Origin: Pseudoalteromonas sp. FUC4
Lineage (GTDB): Bacteria > Pseudomonadota > Gammaproteobacteria > Enterobacterales > Alteromonadaceae
Direction of reading: 5' to 3'
Assembly (NCBI RefSeq): GCF_008370255.1
Contig: NZ_SEUI01000001.1
Coordinates: 1,125,025-1,189,024 of the forward strand
DNA: 64,000 nt
Positions 48,657-56,925 of the stretch are shown here, in pieces. The notes under the pieces are model-generated. The model worked only from the letters and a program-made list of their open reading frames with translations, did no database searches and was not told the DNA's origin. The position numbers and the translations under genes were made by a program. The first letter of the stretch is position 1; each line of letters begins with the position of its first letter.

Positions 48657-48717
48657 ACTTTTTAGCTCTTTATTGGTTACAATAGTTTTACAATAATAAT
48701 TACTGGTAGCTGTTGTA

Positions 48718-49560
48718 ATGCTCCGTATATTTTTAACTTTCTTACTCTTTTTCTGTCTGAGTCCAATAAGCAATGCTAGAACCATAAGCTGGTTAGCGCA
48801 CGACTTTGCCCCCTATTATATTTTAAATGGTCAATATCAACACCAAGGCCGCGACGAAAGCATAATCTCATTACTTGAAAAACAACTTCCTAATATTACC
48901 TTTAACCGTATGCTTATCCCCTCAGGTAAAGTAATTCAAGAGCTATCTAATACTTCAAATAATGTTTGTGCGCTATCACTTTATAAAAATGATTACAGAA
49001 AAGAGCATATTTATTTTACAGAGGAGAGCTCAACAACGGGCCTCTCGCCTTCAATAGCAATGCACAAAAGACTCGCCAAAGCGCTAAATATAGCGGAATC
49101 AAAAGAAGTATCACTACTCAATTTAATACAAGATAAAAAACTAACTCTTGGAGTTTCTATGAGCCGCTCTTATGGCCAAGAGATAGATACTTTAATAAAC
49201 AGTACACCCAACATTGATTTAGTAATTAGACCCACACGCGATAGCCTAGCGAGCCTTACATATATGCTTAACCTAAAACGAATTGATATTTTGTTGGGTT
49301 ACCCAAGCGAGCATTACTATTTAGCTAAATCAATGCACTTTGAAGAAAACTTAACGCAGCGTCCATTAACCGAATCCCCAGCGCTCAGTTATGGCTTTAT
49401 TGGTTGTACTAAAAACGAGCAAGGCGCAAAAGACATCGCGATTCTTAATGAGCAGCTAAAAGTTATTAAAAAAACGCTGGCTTATAACGATTTACTTATG
49501 CGCTGGTTGCCTGAGCATTTAAGACCTTTATTAAAATCGCGTATTAATAGCACAAAATAA
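48718..49560 (+). CDS. Periplasmic solute-binding-like protein (SBP_bac_3/TIGR02285-like)
   Basis: 280 residues. Signal peptide ending near ISNARTI. The mature part has the two-lobed look of a family-3 solute-binding protein: TISWLAHDFAPYYILNGQYQHQGRDESIISLLEKQLP, then VCALSLYKNDYRKEHIYFTEES, LGVSMSRSYGQEID and ILLGYPSEHYYL. It resembles the TIGR02285 group of unknown function. No transporter genes adjoin, so it may have a sensory or other role. Confidence 0.7.
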   Translation: MLRIFLTFLLFFCLSPISNARTISWLAHDFAPYYILNGQYQHQGRDESIISLLEKQLPNITFNRMLIPSGKVIQELSNTSNNVCALSLYKNDYRKEHIYFTEESSTTGLSPSIAMHKRLAKALNIAESKEVSLLNLIQDKKLTLGVSMSRSYGQEIDTLINSTPNIDLVIRPTRDSLASLTYMLNLKRIDILLGYPSEHYYLAKSMHFEENLTQRPLTESPALSYGFIGCTKNEQGAKDIAILNEQLKVIKKTLAYNDLLMRWLPEHLRPLLKSRINSTK

Positions 49561-49601
49561 ACAAATTCAAAGTCGCTTAATTTGAGTTTCTATTAAGCAA
49601 A

Positions 49602-49630
49602 AAAAACGCCACAGTAAGTGGCGTTTTTAT
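49602..49630. terminator. Bidirectional intrinsic terminator
   Basis: AAAAACGCCAC - AGTAA - GTGGCGTTTTT between convergent stop codons of the solute-binding protein and yceI. Confidence 0.85.
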
Positions 49631-49644
49631 ATTCAATAACAGTA

Positions 49645-50226
49645 TTACTTACGAACGCCTTCTATTGATAAAATAATATCAACATGAGTAGATGCAGGCC
49701 CTAAGTTGTAATCAATACCATAATCTGTAAGTTTAAGGCTGGTTTCGCCCTCAAAACCTACGCGGTATCCACCCCACGGATCTTTACCTTCGCCCACTTT
49801 ATCTATTTCAAAGGTAATAGTTTTAGTTACGCCATGCAGCGTAAATTCGCCGGTTACGTCAGCCTCTTCACCGTCTTCATCAAATTTAATGCTCGTGCTT
49901 TTAAATGTCGCTTTTGGGTATTTATCCACATTTAAAAAATCTTTACCATGTAAGTGCTTATCGCGCTCTGCATGGTTAGAATCAAGACTAGTGGTATCAA
50001 TGTTTACCATAATTCTTGACGCATCAGGGTTTTTAGCATCGTAGCTAAATGTGCCGTCAAAAGTATTAAAACGACCATATAACCAGCTGTAACCTAAGTG
50101 TTTAATTTTAAAGTTAACAGATGCATGCCCGCCTTTTGTATCAATTACATAATCAGCTGCATTGGCGGCTGTTGCCGATAACATCATTGCAGCCGAAACG
50201 GCTGTGTTTACTAATAATTTTTTCAT
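49645..50226 (-). CDS. yceI: YceI-family periplasmic lipocalin-like protein
   Basis: 193 residues. Signal peptide ending ANAAD, then the YceI fold ([28 protein letters not shown] ... [16 protein letters not shown]), a beta-barrel that binds a polyisoprenoid or similar lipid. The start at 50226 is 8 bases after AAGGA and 1 base after the cytochrome b561 stop, so the two are coupled. Confidence 0.9.
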   Translation of the reverse strand: MKKLLVNTAVSAAMMLSATAANAADYVIDTKGGHASVNFKIKHLGYSWLYGRFNTFDGTFSYDAKNPDASRIMVNIDTTSLDSNHAERDKHLHGKDFLNVDKYPKATFKSTSIKFDEDGEEADVTGEFTLHGVTKTITFEIDKVGEGKDPWGGYRVGFEGETSLKLTDYGIDYNLGPASTHVDIILSIEGVRK

Positions 50227-50227
50227 T

Positions 50228-50779
50228 TTAATCATCCTTTAATGGTTTGATCATTCTGATTAAGGTTTTATCTTTATCGATAAAGTGATGTTTTAACGCC
50301 CCGAGTGCATGCGATACTGCAAACCCGATTAATATGCACGCGCCGTAATAATGTACTTTTCCTGCAATATCGGCTTGGTCATCAAAAGCAAAATCAAGCG
50401 CTGATACGTTAAATAAGGTAAACACTTCTATTGGACGTCCGTCTGCGGTTGATATTAAATACCCAGCAACAACAATAACGGCCAAAATAATATACATAAC
50501 AATATGCGCGGTGTGTGCTAATTGGTTCATGCCTTTACATTCACCTAAGGGTTTAGGTTGTGTAGATAAAGCGCGCCATAAAATTCTAAATAAAAATACG
50601 GCCACAAGCGTAATACCAATGCTTTTATGTAAATCGAGCGAGCCTTTATACCAGCTATCGTAATAAGTAAGCTCAACCATATATAAACCTAAACCAAACA
50701 GGCCAAAAATAGTCAACGCCATGAGCCAATGTAAAATAATGGCGACAAGTCCGTAAGATGAAGGTGTATTTTTAAACAT
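50228..50779 (-). CDS. yceJ: Cytochrome b561 (YceJ-like)
   Basis: 183 residues, four membrane helices; heme-ligand histidines in the family positions are visible ([39 protein letters not shown]). Di-heme, moves electrons between quinol and periplasmic acceptors. Upstream of yceI, the usual pairing. AGGACGTTACAC precedes the start. Confidence 0.88.
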   Translation of the reverse strand: MFKNTPSSYGLVAIILHWLMALTIFGLFGLGLYMVELTYYDSWYKGSLDLHKSIGITLVAVFLFRILWRALSTQPKPLGECKGMNQLAHTAHIVMYIILAVIVVAGYLISTADGRPIEVFTLFNVSALDFAFDDQADIAGKVHYYGACILIGFAVSHALGALKHHFIDKDKTLIRMIKPLKDD

Positions 50780-50924
50780 GTGTAACGTCCTATAATACTA
50801 TGACGTTACAATATAGTGCATAGCCGTAAATGAAAATAACATTTACAAACACTTTACGTGCGTATACGCACAGAACTTTGATAATTAAAGTCAGTTTTAG
50901 AAGTTGAGGATTAAACAGATAAGT

Positions 50925-51761
50925 TTATAAGGTGGATTGCTCGCTTAAGCTGACATAAATTAAGCTCTCTGGGCTTACTTGCAAACAGGTAACAAGTCCT
51001 TCTTTAATGAGCTCAAGCATGGCTATAAAACTAACCACCACACCACTACGCCCTTCATCAGGCGTAAAAAGCGCATTAAATACCACCGCTGAATTTGCTT
51101 TCGATAGCTGTTGTAATATTTGGCTCATTCTCTCTCGGGTTGAGAGTACTTCGGCAGTAATTTGATGATGCTCAAACGTTTTTGCTCGCGCCATAACATC
51201 ACTCAACGCCAGCATTAAGTCTTTAAGTTCAATATCGGGGAGGTTTTGACTTATGTCTTCATTTATTGGCATAGCGGCATGCGCTATAAAAATATCACGC
51301 CCAACACGGGGGATATTATCGAGGTTTTCGGCGGCTTTTTTAAATAATTCATATTCTTGTAGACGTTTAATAAGCTCAGCGCGAGGGTCTTCTTCCTCTT
51401 CAAGCTCTTCGTGAACAGGAAGTAATAAGCGCGACTTAATTTGTGCAAGTAACGCAGCCATTACTAAATATTCGCCGGCAAGTTCGAGTTGAAACTCGGT
51501 CATCATTTCAACGTAACTTACATACTGCTCTGTAATACTAAAAATAGAAAGATCGAGCACATCAAGTTTATGCTTTTTAATTAAATAAAGCAGTAAATCG
51601 AGCGGGCCTTCAAAGGTTTCTAATATTATTTCGAGCGCATCGGGCGGGATATATAAGTCTTCTGGTTTATCTACAACCGCTTTACCATGCAAAAAAGCCA
51701 GTGGCAGCTTTTGCTGCACTGGCTTTTCACTACTTTTTGTATTCGCAGTACTTTCGCTCAC
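50925..51761 (-). CDS. scpA: Segregation and condensation protein A
   Basis: 278 residues. Kleisin subunit of SMC-ScpAB: FEGPLDLLLYLIKKHKLDVLDL, YLVMAALLAQIKSRLLLP, and a C-terminal winged helix (VVVSFIAMLELIKEGLV). GTG start at 51761, 6 bases after the yciO stop. scpB does not follow; the next gene downstream is cytochrome b561, and scpB is 36 kb away. Confidence 0.93.
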   Translation of the reverse strand: MSESTANTKSSEKPVQQKLPLAFLHGKAVVDKPEDLYIPPDALEIILETFEGPLDLLLYLIKKHKLDVLDLSIFSITEQYVSYVEMMTEFQLELAGEYLVMAALLAQIKSRLLLPVHEELEEEEDPRAELIKRLQEYELFKKAAENLDNIPRVGRDIFIAHAAMPINEDISQNLPDIELKDLMLALSDVMARAKTFEHHQITAEVLSTRERMSQILQQLSKANSAVVFNALFTPDEGRSGVVVSFIAMLELIKEGLVTCLQVSPESLIYVSLSEQSTL

Positions 51762-51767
51762 TTGTTA

Positions 51768-52388
51768 TTACTCAAACGGGCTTGTATCACCACAGCCAAC
51801 ACGTAATATTTTAACTTCATCTTCTGACAAGTCGATTACTGTAGTTGCTTGCTCGGCTAAATGGCCACCGTGAATAATTAAATCAACGTGTTTATCTAAT
51901 CGCTCTAATATTTCATCAGGATCTGATTCAGTAAACTGCTGCCCGGGTAAAATTAAAGAACACGACATTAATGGCTCGCCAAGTTCGGCAAGTAACGCAC
52001 AAGCAATTGGGTGTTCAATTACACGCATGCCAATGGTTTTTTTCTTGTCGTTTAATAAACGCTTAGGGACTTCTTTTGTGCCTTTAAAAATAAAGGTATA
52101 AGGCCCTGGCGTATTATTTTTAATTAATCTAAATAGCTGGTTATCTACACGTGCATAAGTAGATAGCTCCGATAAATCACGGCAAACTAGCGTAAAATTA
52201 TCGTTTTTTTCAATACCACGAATACGCTCTATGCGCTCTTTAGCTTGTTTATTACCAATATTACAGCCAATGGCATAGCCCGAATCTGTTGGGTAAACAA
52301 CAACGCCGCCTTGTTTGATAATATCAACGGCTTGGTTAATAAGTCGTGGTTGCGGGTTATCAGGATGAATATGGAATAATTGACTCAT
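51768..52388 (-). CDS. yciO: YciO-type Sua5/YrdC-family protein
   Basis: 206 residues. YrdC-like fold: GGVVVYPTDSGYAIGCNIGNKQAKERIERIRG and KNNTPGPYTFIFKGT. The paralogue YciO is not the essential tRNA t6A enzyme; its role is unclear. The start at 52388 follows AAGGGG and overlaps the rnm stop (ATGA); the longer frame to 52436 is not conserved. Confidence 0.92.
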   Translation of the reverse strand: MSQLFHIHPDNPQPRLINQAVDIIKQGGVVVYPTDSGYAIGCNIGNKQAKERIERIRGIEKNDNFTLVCRDLSELSTYARVDNQLFRLIKNNTPGPYTFIFKGTKEVPKRLLNDKKKTIGMRVIEHPIACALLAELGEPLMSCSLILPGQQFTESDPDEILERLDKHVDLIIHGGHLAEQATTVIDLSEDEVKILRVGCGDTSPFE

Positions 52389-53239
52389 GTTAATGCCCCT
52401 TCTTGTCCTTCCCAAACTTGCCAAACACCTTGGCAATCTTTTGGTAAGTATAAATTTTTGCCAAGCTCTAAATAGCTTGTCGGAAAATGAAAATCAGACC
52501 CTTGTGAGCAAAGTAGTTCGTACTCACGGCTGAGTTCACCTAAAAATTGACGTTCGCTTGGCGCCTGTTGAGGTTGTGCAACTTCCATTGCGTCTCCTCC
52601 TACACTTTTAAATTCTACTAATAATTTGCGTAGCCACTTGTTTGACATTTGATAGCTACTTGGGTGCGCAAGTACAGCAACACCACCAGCGGCATGTATT
52701 GCTTCAATAGCGGTTTGCATGGTGCACCAGCAACTAGGAACATAGCCTGTTTTGCCACGCCCTAAGTACTTTTTAAATACACCTGGGAAATTTTTAGCTA
52801 CACCGCGCTCAATAAGGGCGCGTGCAAAATGTGCGCGCGTAATTTGCGCATCCTTTGCCAGCTCTTTAGCTTGCTCGTAAATGCCATCAAAGCCATTTTT
52901 TGCAAGGCGTGCGCCAATTTCTAGTGCACGCTCTTCTCGCTTTTGCTGCTGAGCCGATAATAAAGAAGTAAGGTCAATATTATTAATATCAATATTTAAA
53001 CCTACAATATGAATTTCGAAGCTTTCCCATTTGGTAGACACTTCGGTACCCGTTATTAATGAAAGCGGTAAGTTTTCTGCTTCAATAAATTGCTGAGCAG
53101 GCTTAATAGCCGCCACAGTGTCATGATCGGTAATAGCAAACACATCAATATTTTTATCAACAGCGCGATGCAATAATTCTTCAACCGTTAAACGCCCGTC
53201 TGAATGTGTGGTATGGCTATGTAAATCGTATTTTATCAA
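52385..53239 (-). CDS. rnm: PHP-domain 5'-3' exoribonuclease RNase AM (YciV)
   Basis: 284 residues. PHP metal-hydrolase motifs: YDLHSHTTHSDG, FAITDHDT, TGTEVS, HIVGLNID, AHPSSY and GSDFHFP. E. coli Rnm acts on short RNAs and matures 5' ends of rRNAs. Divergent from the trp operon, the conserved position that once led to the name trpH. Coupled to yciO by an ATGA overlap. Confidence 0.9.
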   Translation of the reverse strand: MIKYDLHSHTTHSDGRLTVEELLHRAVDKNIDVFAITDHDTVAAIKPAQQFIEAENLPLSLITGTEVSTKWESFEIHIVGLNIDINNIDLTSLLSAQQQKREERALEIGARLAKNGFDGIYEQAKELAKDAQITRAHFARALIERGVAKNFPGVFKKYLGRGKTGYVPSCWCTMQTAIEAIHAAGGVAVLAHPSSYQMSNKWLRKLLVEFKSVGGDAMEVAQPQQAPSERQFLGELSREYELLCSQGSDFHFPTSYLELGKNLYLPKDCQGVWQVWEGQEGALT

Positions 53240-53321
53240 AAGAAAACTGCTTAAAATTAAGGGTTACTGGTGTTTATGTAAGTATAACAACTTTTTTGAC
53301 TAAATTGTTTTAAATAAACAC

Positions 53322-53350
53322 TTGACACAAAAGCATAAGATACGTTTTAC
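53322..53350 (+). promoter_or_regulatory. Possible trp promoter
   Basis: TTGACA at 53322-53327 is a consensus -35. The best -10 at the right spacing is a weak TTTTAC (53345-53350). No CTAG-centred TrpR operator was found here. Confidence 0.35.
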
Positions 53351-53386
53351 TGTAGACACTTTCAGACACATTAAGAATTAACAATA

Positions 53387-53431
53387 ATGAACAATTCAAA
53401 CTTAAACACTATTTGGTGGTGGCACTCGTAA
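53387..53431 (+). CDS. trpL: trp leader peptide 1
   Basis: 14 residues, MNNSNLNTIWWWHS then TAA. Three consecutive Trp codons at 53414-53422. A leader peptide of this sort measures charged tRNA-Trp: a ribosome stalled on the Trp codons allows the antiterminator downstream to form. Right after the stop come the attenuator stems described separately. A second, separate leader peptide lies 126 bases downstream. Confidence 0.88.
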   Translation: MNNSNLNTIWWWHS

Positions 53432-53441
53432 TTTTCGGGTG
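53423..53441 (+). promoter_or_regulatory. trp attenuator 1: protector stem (1:2)
   Basis: CACTC (53423-53427), within the last leader codons, pairs with GGGTG (53437-53441, one G-U). It would sequester half of the antiterminator when the ribosome has finished the leader, allowing termination. Confidence 0.55.
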
Positions 53442-53476
53442 ATGAATTGTCGTGTCTAGCAAAAATTCAAAACCCG
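53436..53476 (+). promoter_or_regulatory. trp attenuator 1: antiterminator (2:3)
   Basis: CGGGT (53436-53440) pairs with ACCCG (53472-53476), and TGAATT (53443-53448) pairs with AATTCA (53464-53469), separated by a 2x2 internal loop. It excludes the terminator because it uses its 5' arm. Confidence 0.75.
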
Positions 53477-53496
53477 CAACTATGCGGGTTTTTTTA
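53471..53496 (+). terminator. trp attenuator 1: terminator (3:4)
   Basis: AACCCGCA - ACTA - TGCGGGTT followed by a T-run ending at 53496. A classical intrinsic terminator, 40 bases after the first leader stop. Confidence 0.88.
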
Positions 53497-53557
53497 TAAC
53501 TAAATTTTACGAAACATATACGTTAAAAATATTTAATAAATTTTGAGGCAGAAAAAC

Positions 53558-53608
53558 ATGAATAACGGTCTTACTCTTACACATCGTTGGTGGTGGCGCC
53601 TGATATAG
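53558..53608 (+). CDS. trp leader peptide 2
   Basis: 16 residues, MNNGLTLTHRWWWRLI then TAG, with GAGG 12-9 bases upstream (53545-53548). Three consecutive Trp codons at 53588-53596. It lies downstream of the first attenuator's terminator and has its own second attenuator, so it is not an alternative reading of leader 1 but a second, complete leader. Confidence 0.88.
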   Translation: MNNGLTLTHRWWWRLI

Positions 53609-53659
53609 CGGGACGGTAATGATCTGTTTTTAATTTAGATATCGTTATTCAAACCCCGC
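53608..53659 (+). promoter_or_regulatory. trp attenuator 2: antiterminator (2:3)
   Basis: GCGGG (53608-53612) pairs with CCCGC (53655-53659); GGTAATGAT (53615-53623) pairs with ATCGTTATT (53641-53649, three G-U). The same layout as in attenuator 1: distal 5-base stem, internal loop, inner stem. Confidence 0.7.
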
Positions 53660-53690
53660 ATTGCAAAAGCACTGCGGGGTTTAATTTTTT
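53651..53690 (+). terminator. trp attenuator 2: terminator (3:4)
   Basis: AAACCCCGCA (53651-53660) pairs with TGCGGGGTTT (53673-53682), then AATTTTTT. The trpE ribosome site begins at once after the T-run. Confidence 0.88.
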
Positions 53691-53703
53691 GAGGGAATGA
53701 GGT

Positions 53704-55272
53704 TTGATTTTTAGTCATATAACTACCACACCAGGCGAAGTAACAAGCATTACGCAAGTACGCGACTATATTAGTAGCCCTCTTGCATTATATGCGGCAC
53801 TTGATAAGCCTAACTCACTACTGCTTGAATCGGCTGAGATTGATTCTAAAGACAGTGTAAAAAGTTTAATTTTAGTCGACTGTGCACTGCGCATTGTGTG
53901 CCAAGGTAAAACAGTCACTATTACTGCTCAATCTAATAATGGGCAACAGCTTCTAAGCTACTTGCAAGCAAATGTTAAAAGCTGTGATGCCACTTTAGAC
54001 GACGCAACACTAACCCTTTGTTATTTAGATACTAGCGACGATACTGACGAAGCGAGCAAGCTCGTAGCTGATAACGCCTTCAGCGCTCTTCGTACGTGTA
54101 TCAACAGTATTAAAAGCACAACTAACAATCCGTTTTCGGTATTTTTAGGCGGTGTGTTTGCCTACGATATGGTGGCAAACTTTGAGCAATTAAGTGATGT
54201 ACCTGATGGTGAAAATACCTGCCCAGACTACGTATTTTACTTAGCCGAAACCTTAGTTGTTATTGATCATCAAAAGCAAACAACTGAGCTCATTGGTAAT
54301 GTATTTAACGGCCCAGACGTACACGCTAACTGCTTTGAAGTAGGTAAAGAATTAGAGCGTTTAAATACGCTGTGCGATAACGCAGCAGAGTTTAGTGCAG
54401 ATATGCAAAGTGGCGAATGCGATGTAAACGTTGATATAAGCGACGAAACGTATTGCGAGCAAGTTGTTAAGCTTAAAAAGAATATTGTAGATGGCGATAT
54501 TTTTCAGGTAGTGCCGTCGCGTACATTTTCACTACCTTGCCCTGATTCTTTACATGCGTATAGCCAGCTTAAAAAGCAAAACCCAAGCCCTTACATGTTT
54601 TATATGCGCGATGAAGACTTTGCATTATTTGGCGCATCCCCTGAGTCGGCCCTTAAATACGATATAAGTAATCAGCAAGTAGAAGTTTACCCTATTGCTG
54701 GTACTCGAGCGCGCGGCAAATTTGCTAACGGGCAAATAAACCCAGACCTAGACAGCCGCATTGAGCTTGAACTAAGAAACGATCAAAAAGAGCGCGCCGA
54801 GCATTTAATGCTTGTTGATTTAGCTCGTAACGATGTAGCTCGCATTAGTGTTGCTGGTACTCGTTTTGCCAAAGAGCTATTAAAAGTAGACCGTTATTCA
54901 CAGGTAATGCATTTAGTATCGCGCGTTGTTGGCACATTAAAACCAGAACTTGATGCACTCCACGCTTACCAAGCATGTATGAACATGGGCACCCTTGTTG
55001 GTGCACCAAAGGTTCGTGCTGCTGAGCTTGTTCGTCAAACTGAAGGTAAACGCCGTGGCAGTTATGGCGGCGCTGTAGGTTACTTAACCGGTGATGGCGC
55101 AATGGATAGCTGTATTGTTATTCGCTCTGCTTTTGTTAAAAATAATATAGCTTATGTACAGGCTGGTGCCGGTGTGGTGTTTGACTCAGATCCTATTTCT
55201 GAAGCAAACGAAACTCGCGCTAAAGCACAAGCGGTTATCACCGCCATAAAATCTACCTATAAGGCGGTATAA
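53704..55272 (+). CDS. trpE: Anthranilate synthase component I
   Basis: 522 residues. Chorismate-using subunit. LLLESAEI contains the LLES Trp-feedback motif; catalytic region DGDIFQVVPSRTF, SPYMFYMR, AGTRARGK, RNDVARI, GAPKVRAAE and GGAVGYL. The only start compatible with the frame near a ribosome site is TTG 53704 (GAGGGA at 53691-53696); no in-frame ATG lies nearby. Under control of the two attenuators. Confidence 0.95.
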   Translation: MIFSHITTTPGEVTSITQVRDYISSPLALYAALDKPNSLLLESAEIDSKDSVKSLILVDCALRIVCQGKTVTITAQSNNGQQLLSYLQANVKSCDATLDDATLTLCYLDTSDDTDEASKLVADNAFSALRTCINSIKSTTNNPFSVFLGGVFAYDMVANFEQLSDVPDGENTCPDYVFYLAETLVVIDHQKQTTELIGNVFNGPDVHANCFEVGKELERLNTLCDNAAEFSADMQSGECDVNVDISDETYCEQVVKLKKNIVDGDIFQVVPSRTFSLPCPDSLHAYSQLKKQNPSPYMFYMRDEDFALFGASPESALKYDISNQQVEVYPIAGTRARGKFANGQINPDLDSRIELELRNDQKERAEHLMLVDLARNDVARISVAGTRFAKELLKVDRYSQVMHLVSRVVGTLKPELDALHAYQACMNMGTLVGAPKVRAAELVRQTEGKRRGSYGGAVGYLTGDGAMDSCIVIRSAFVKNNIAYVQAGAGVVFDSDPISEANETRAKAQAVITAIKSTYKAV

Positions 55273-55273
55273 A

Positions 55274-55876
55274 ATGAGTAAAGCGAATCCTATTAAAATC
55301 TATTTTTTAGATAACTTTGACTCATTTACATATAACTTAGTTGATGAGCTTACGATGCTTGGCTGCGAACTTGTTGTTTACAGAAACAACATTAGCGCTG
55401 AGGTTATTTTTAATAAAATGCGCCAAGAGCAAGGACAAGTACTCTTAGTACTTTCACCAGGCCCTGGCACACCAAGCGATGCAGGCTGTTTAATGGAGCT
55501 TATTGAGCTCTCTAAAGGTCACTTCCCTATGCTGGGTATTTGTTTGGGTCAACAAGCGTTAACCCAAAGCTACGGCGGAGTAATCGGTCACGCGGGTGAA
55601 ACCGTACATGGTAAGTCTTCAATTATTAATTTAGGCGAACATCCTGTATTTGATGGTATGGGCAATACAATGCCTGTAGCACGTTACCATTCATTAATGG
55701 CAACAAAAGTGCCTGATAATATAAAGGTTATTGCCCAGTACGAAGATATACCTATGGCTATTTATCATCATGATGACAACGCATTGGGTTACCAGTTTCA
55801 TCCAGAATCAATACTGACGCCAAACGGCGCAATGCTACTTCAGCAAAGTGTCGCTTACTTAACACGCGCCAAATAA
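55274..55876 (+). CDS. trpG: Anthranilate synthase component II (glutamine amidotransferase)
   Basis: 200 residues. Class I amidotransferase supplying ammonia to TrpE: catalytic C90 in GICLGQQ, YQFHPES with His and Glu, oxyanion loop SPGPGTP. Separate from trpD, unlike the fused TrpGD of E. coli. It begins 1 base after the trpE stop. Confidence 0.95.
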   Translation: MSKANPIKIYFLDNFDSFTYNLVDELTMLGCELVVYRNNISAEVIFNKMRQEQGQVLLVLSPGPGTPSDAGCLMELIELSKGHFPMLGICLGQQALTQSYGGVIGHAGETVHGKSSIINLGEHPVFDGMGNTMPVARYHSLMATKVPDNIKVIAQYEDIPMAIYHHDDNALGYQFHPESILTPNGAMLLQQSVAYLTRAK

Positions 55877-55887
55877 AAGAGGACATT

Positions 55888-56925
55888 ATGAGTACACAAC
55901 CAGAACAACCCATAAATGTTCAACACGCTATTGAACAACTAATTACAGGGCAATCATTAAGCTACGCAGACGCCAAAGCACTGTTTGATGAAATAATGCA
56001 AGGTAACATGAGTGAGATTGAGCTAACCGCCCTGCTAATAAGCCTTAAAATTAAAGGTGAAGTAAGCGATGAGATAGCAGGTGCTGCAGCCTCAATGCGC
56101 GAAAACGCTGTGGCTTTTACTACCAGCAGTGCACAACTTGCCGATAGCTGTGGCACTGGCGGCGATGGCTCAAACACAATTAATATAAGCACAACAGCAG
56201 CCATAGTTGCCGCTGCTGCCGGTATTAACATGGTAAAACATGGTAACCGCAGTGTATCGAGTAACTCAGGCTCTGCCGACTTACTCAAAGCGCTGGGTAT
56301 CAATATAGATATGAGCCCAGAACAAGCAGCAAAATGTCTTGAGCAAACCAATTTTACCTTTTTGTTTGCACCGCACTACCACAGTGGCGTACGCCATGCG
56401 ATGGGCGTGCGTACAGCGCTTAAAACACGCACTATTTTTAATATTTTAGGCCCGCTTGCTAACCCTGCAGCACCTGATGTGCAATTGTTAGGTGTGTACA
56501 ACGAAGCGTTATGTATGCCAATGGCACAAACACTTAAAACCCTTGGTACAAAGCGCGCTATGATTGTTCACGGCTCGGGCACTGACGAAATAGCTCTACA
56601 CGGTCCAACAACGGTAGTTGAGCTAAATAATGGCGAGCTTACACAGTACACACTAAACCCAAGCGACTTTGACCTTGCAAACTATTCACTTGAACAACTC
56701 GCTGGTGAAGGCCCACAATACAACGCAAATGCTAGCCTTGCCATTTTACAAGGCAAAGGCACAGATGCACATAATGCTGCCATTGTGGTTAACGTAGCTG
56801 CCCTTTTATACCTAACAGGTAAAGCAGAAACGTTAAAAGAAGGGGCAAAGCAAGTACAAACATTATTAAGTTCAGGGCAAGCCATGAACACACTAAATGC
56901 AATTGTTGAGGTAAGTAATGGCTAA
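55888..56925 (+). CDS. trpD: Anthranilate phosphoribosyltransferase
   Basis: 345 residues. DSCGTGGDGSNTINIS is the PRPP-binding glycine loop; KHGNRSVSSNSGSAD and ILGPLANPA follow. Adds the phosphoribosyl group to anthranilate. Strong GAGG before the start; its end overlaps trpCF by 8 bases. Confidence 0.96.
   Translation: MSTQPEQPINVQHAIEQLITGQSLSYADAKALFDEIMQGNMSEIELTALLISLKIKGEVSDEIAGAAASMRENAVAFTTSSAQLADSCGTGGDGSNTINISTTAAIVAAAAGINMVKHGNRSVSSNSGSADLLKALGINIDMSPEQAAKCLEQTNFTFLFAPHYHSGVRHAMGVRTALKTRTIFNILGPLANPAAPDVQLLGVYNEALCMPMAQTLKTLGTKRAMIVHGSGTDEIALHGPTTVVELNNGELTQYTLNPSDFDLANYSLEQLAGEGPQYNANASLAILQGKGTDAHNAAIVVNVAALLYLTGKAETLKEGAKQVQTLLSSGQAMNTLNAIVEVSNG

Noticed and set aside
53240..53386. 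TrpR operator before the trp leader
   Set aside because: No CTAG-centred palindrome of the known kind is seen. Control seems to rest on the attenuators.
53697..53714. ATG AGG TTT GAT TTT TAG as a third leader peptide
   Set aside because: Five residues, no Trp codon, and it overlaps the trpE start out of frame.
54845..55102. Opposite-strand frame within trpE
   Set aside because: Antisense shadow of a strongly conserved gene, no start signal.
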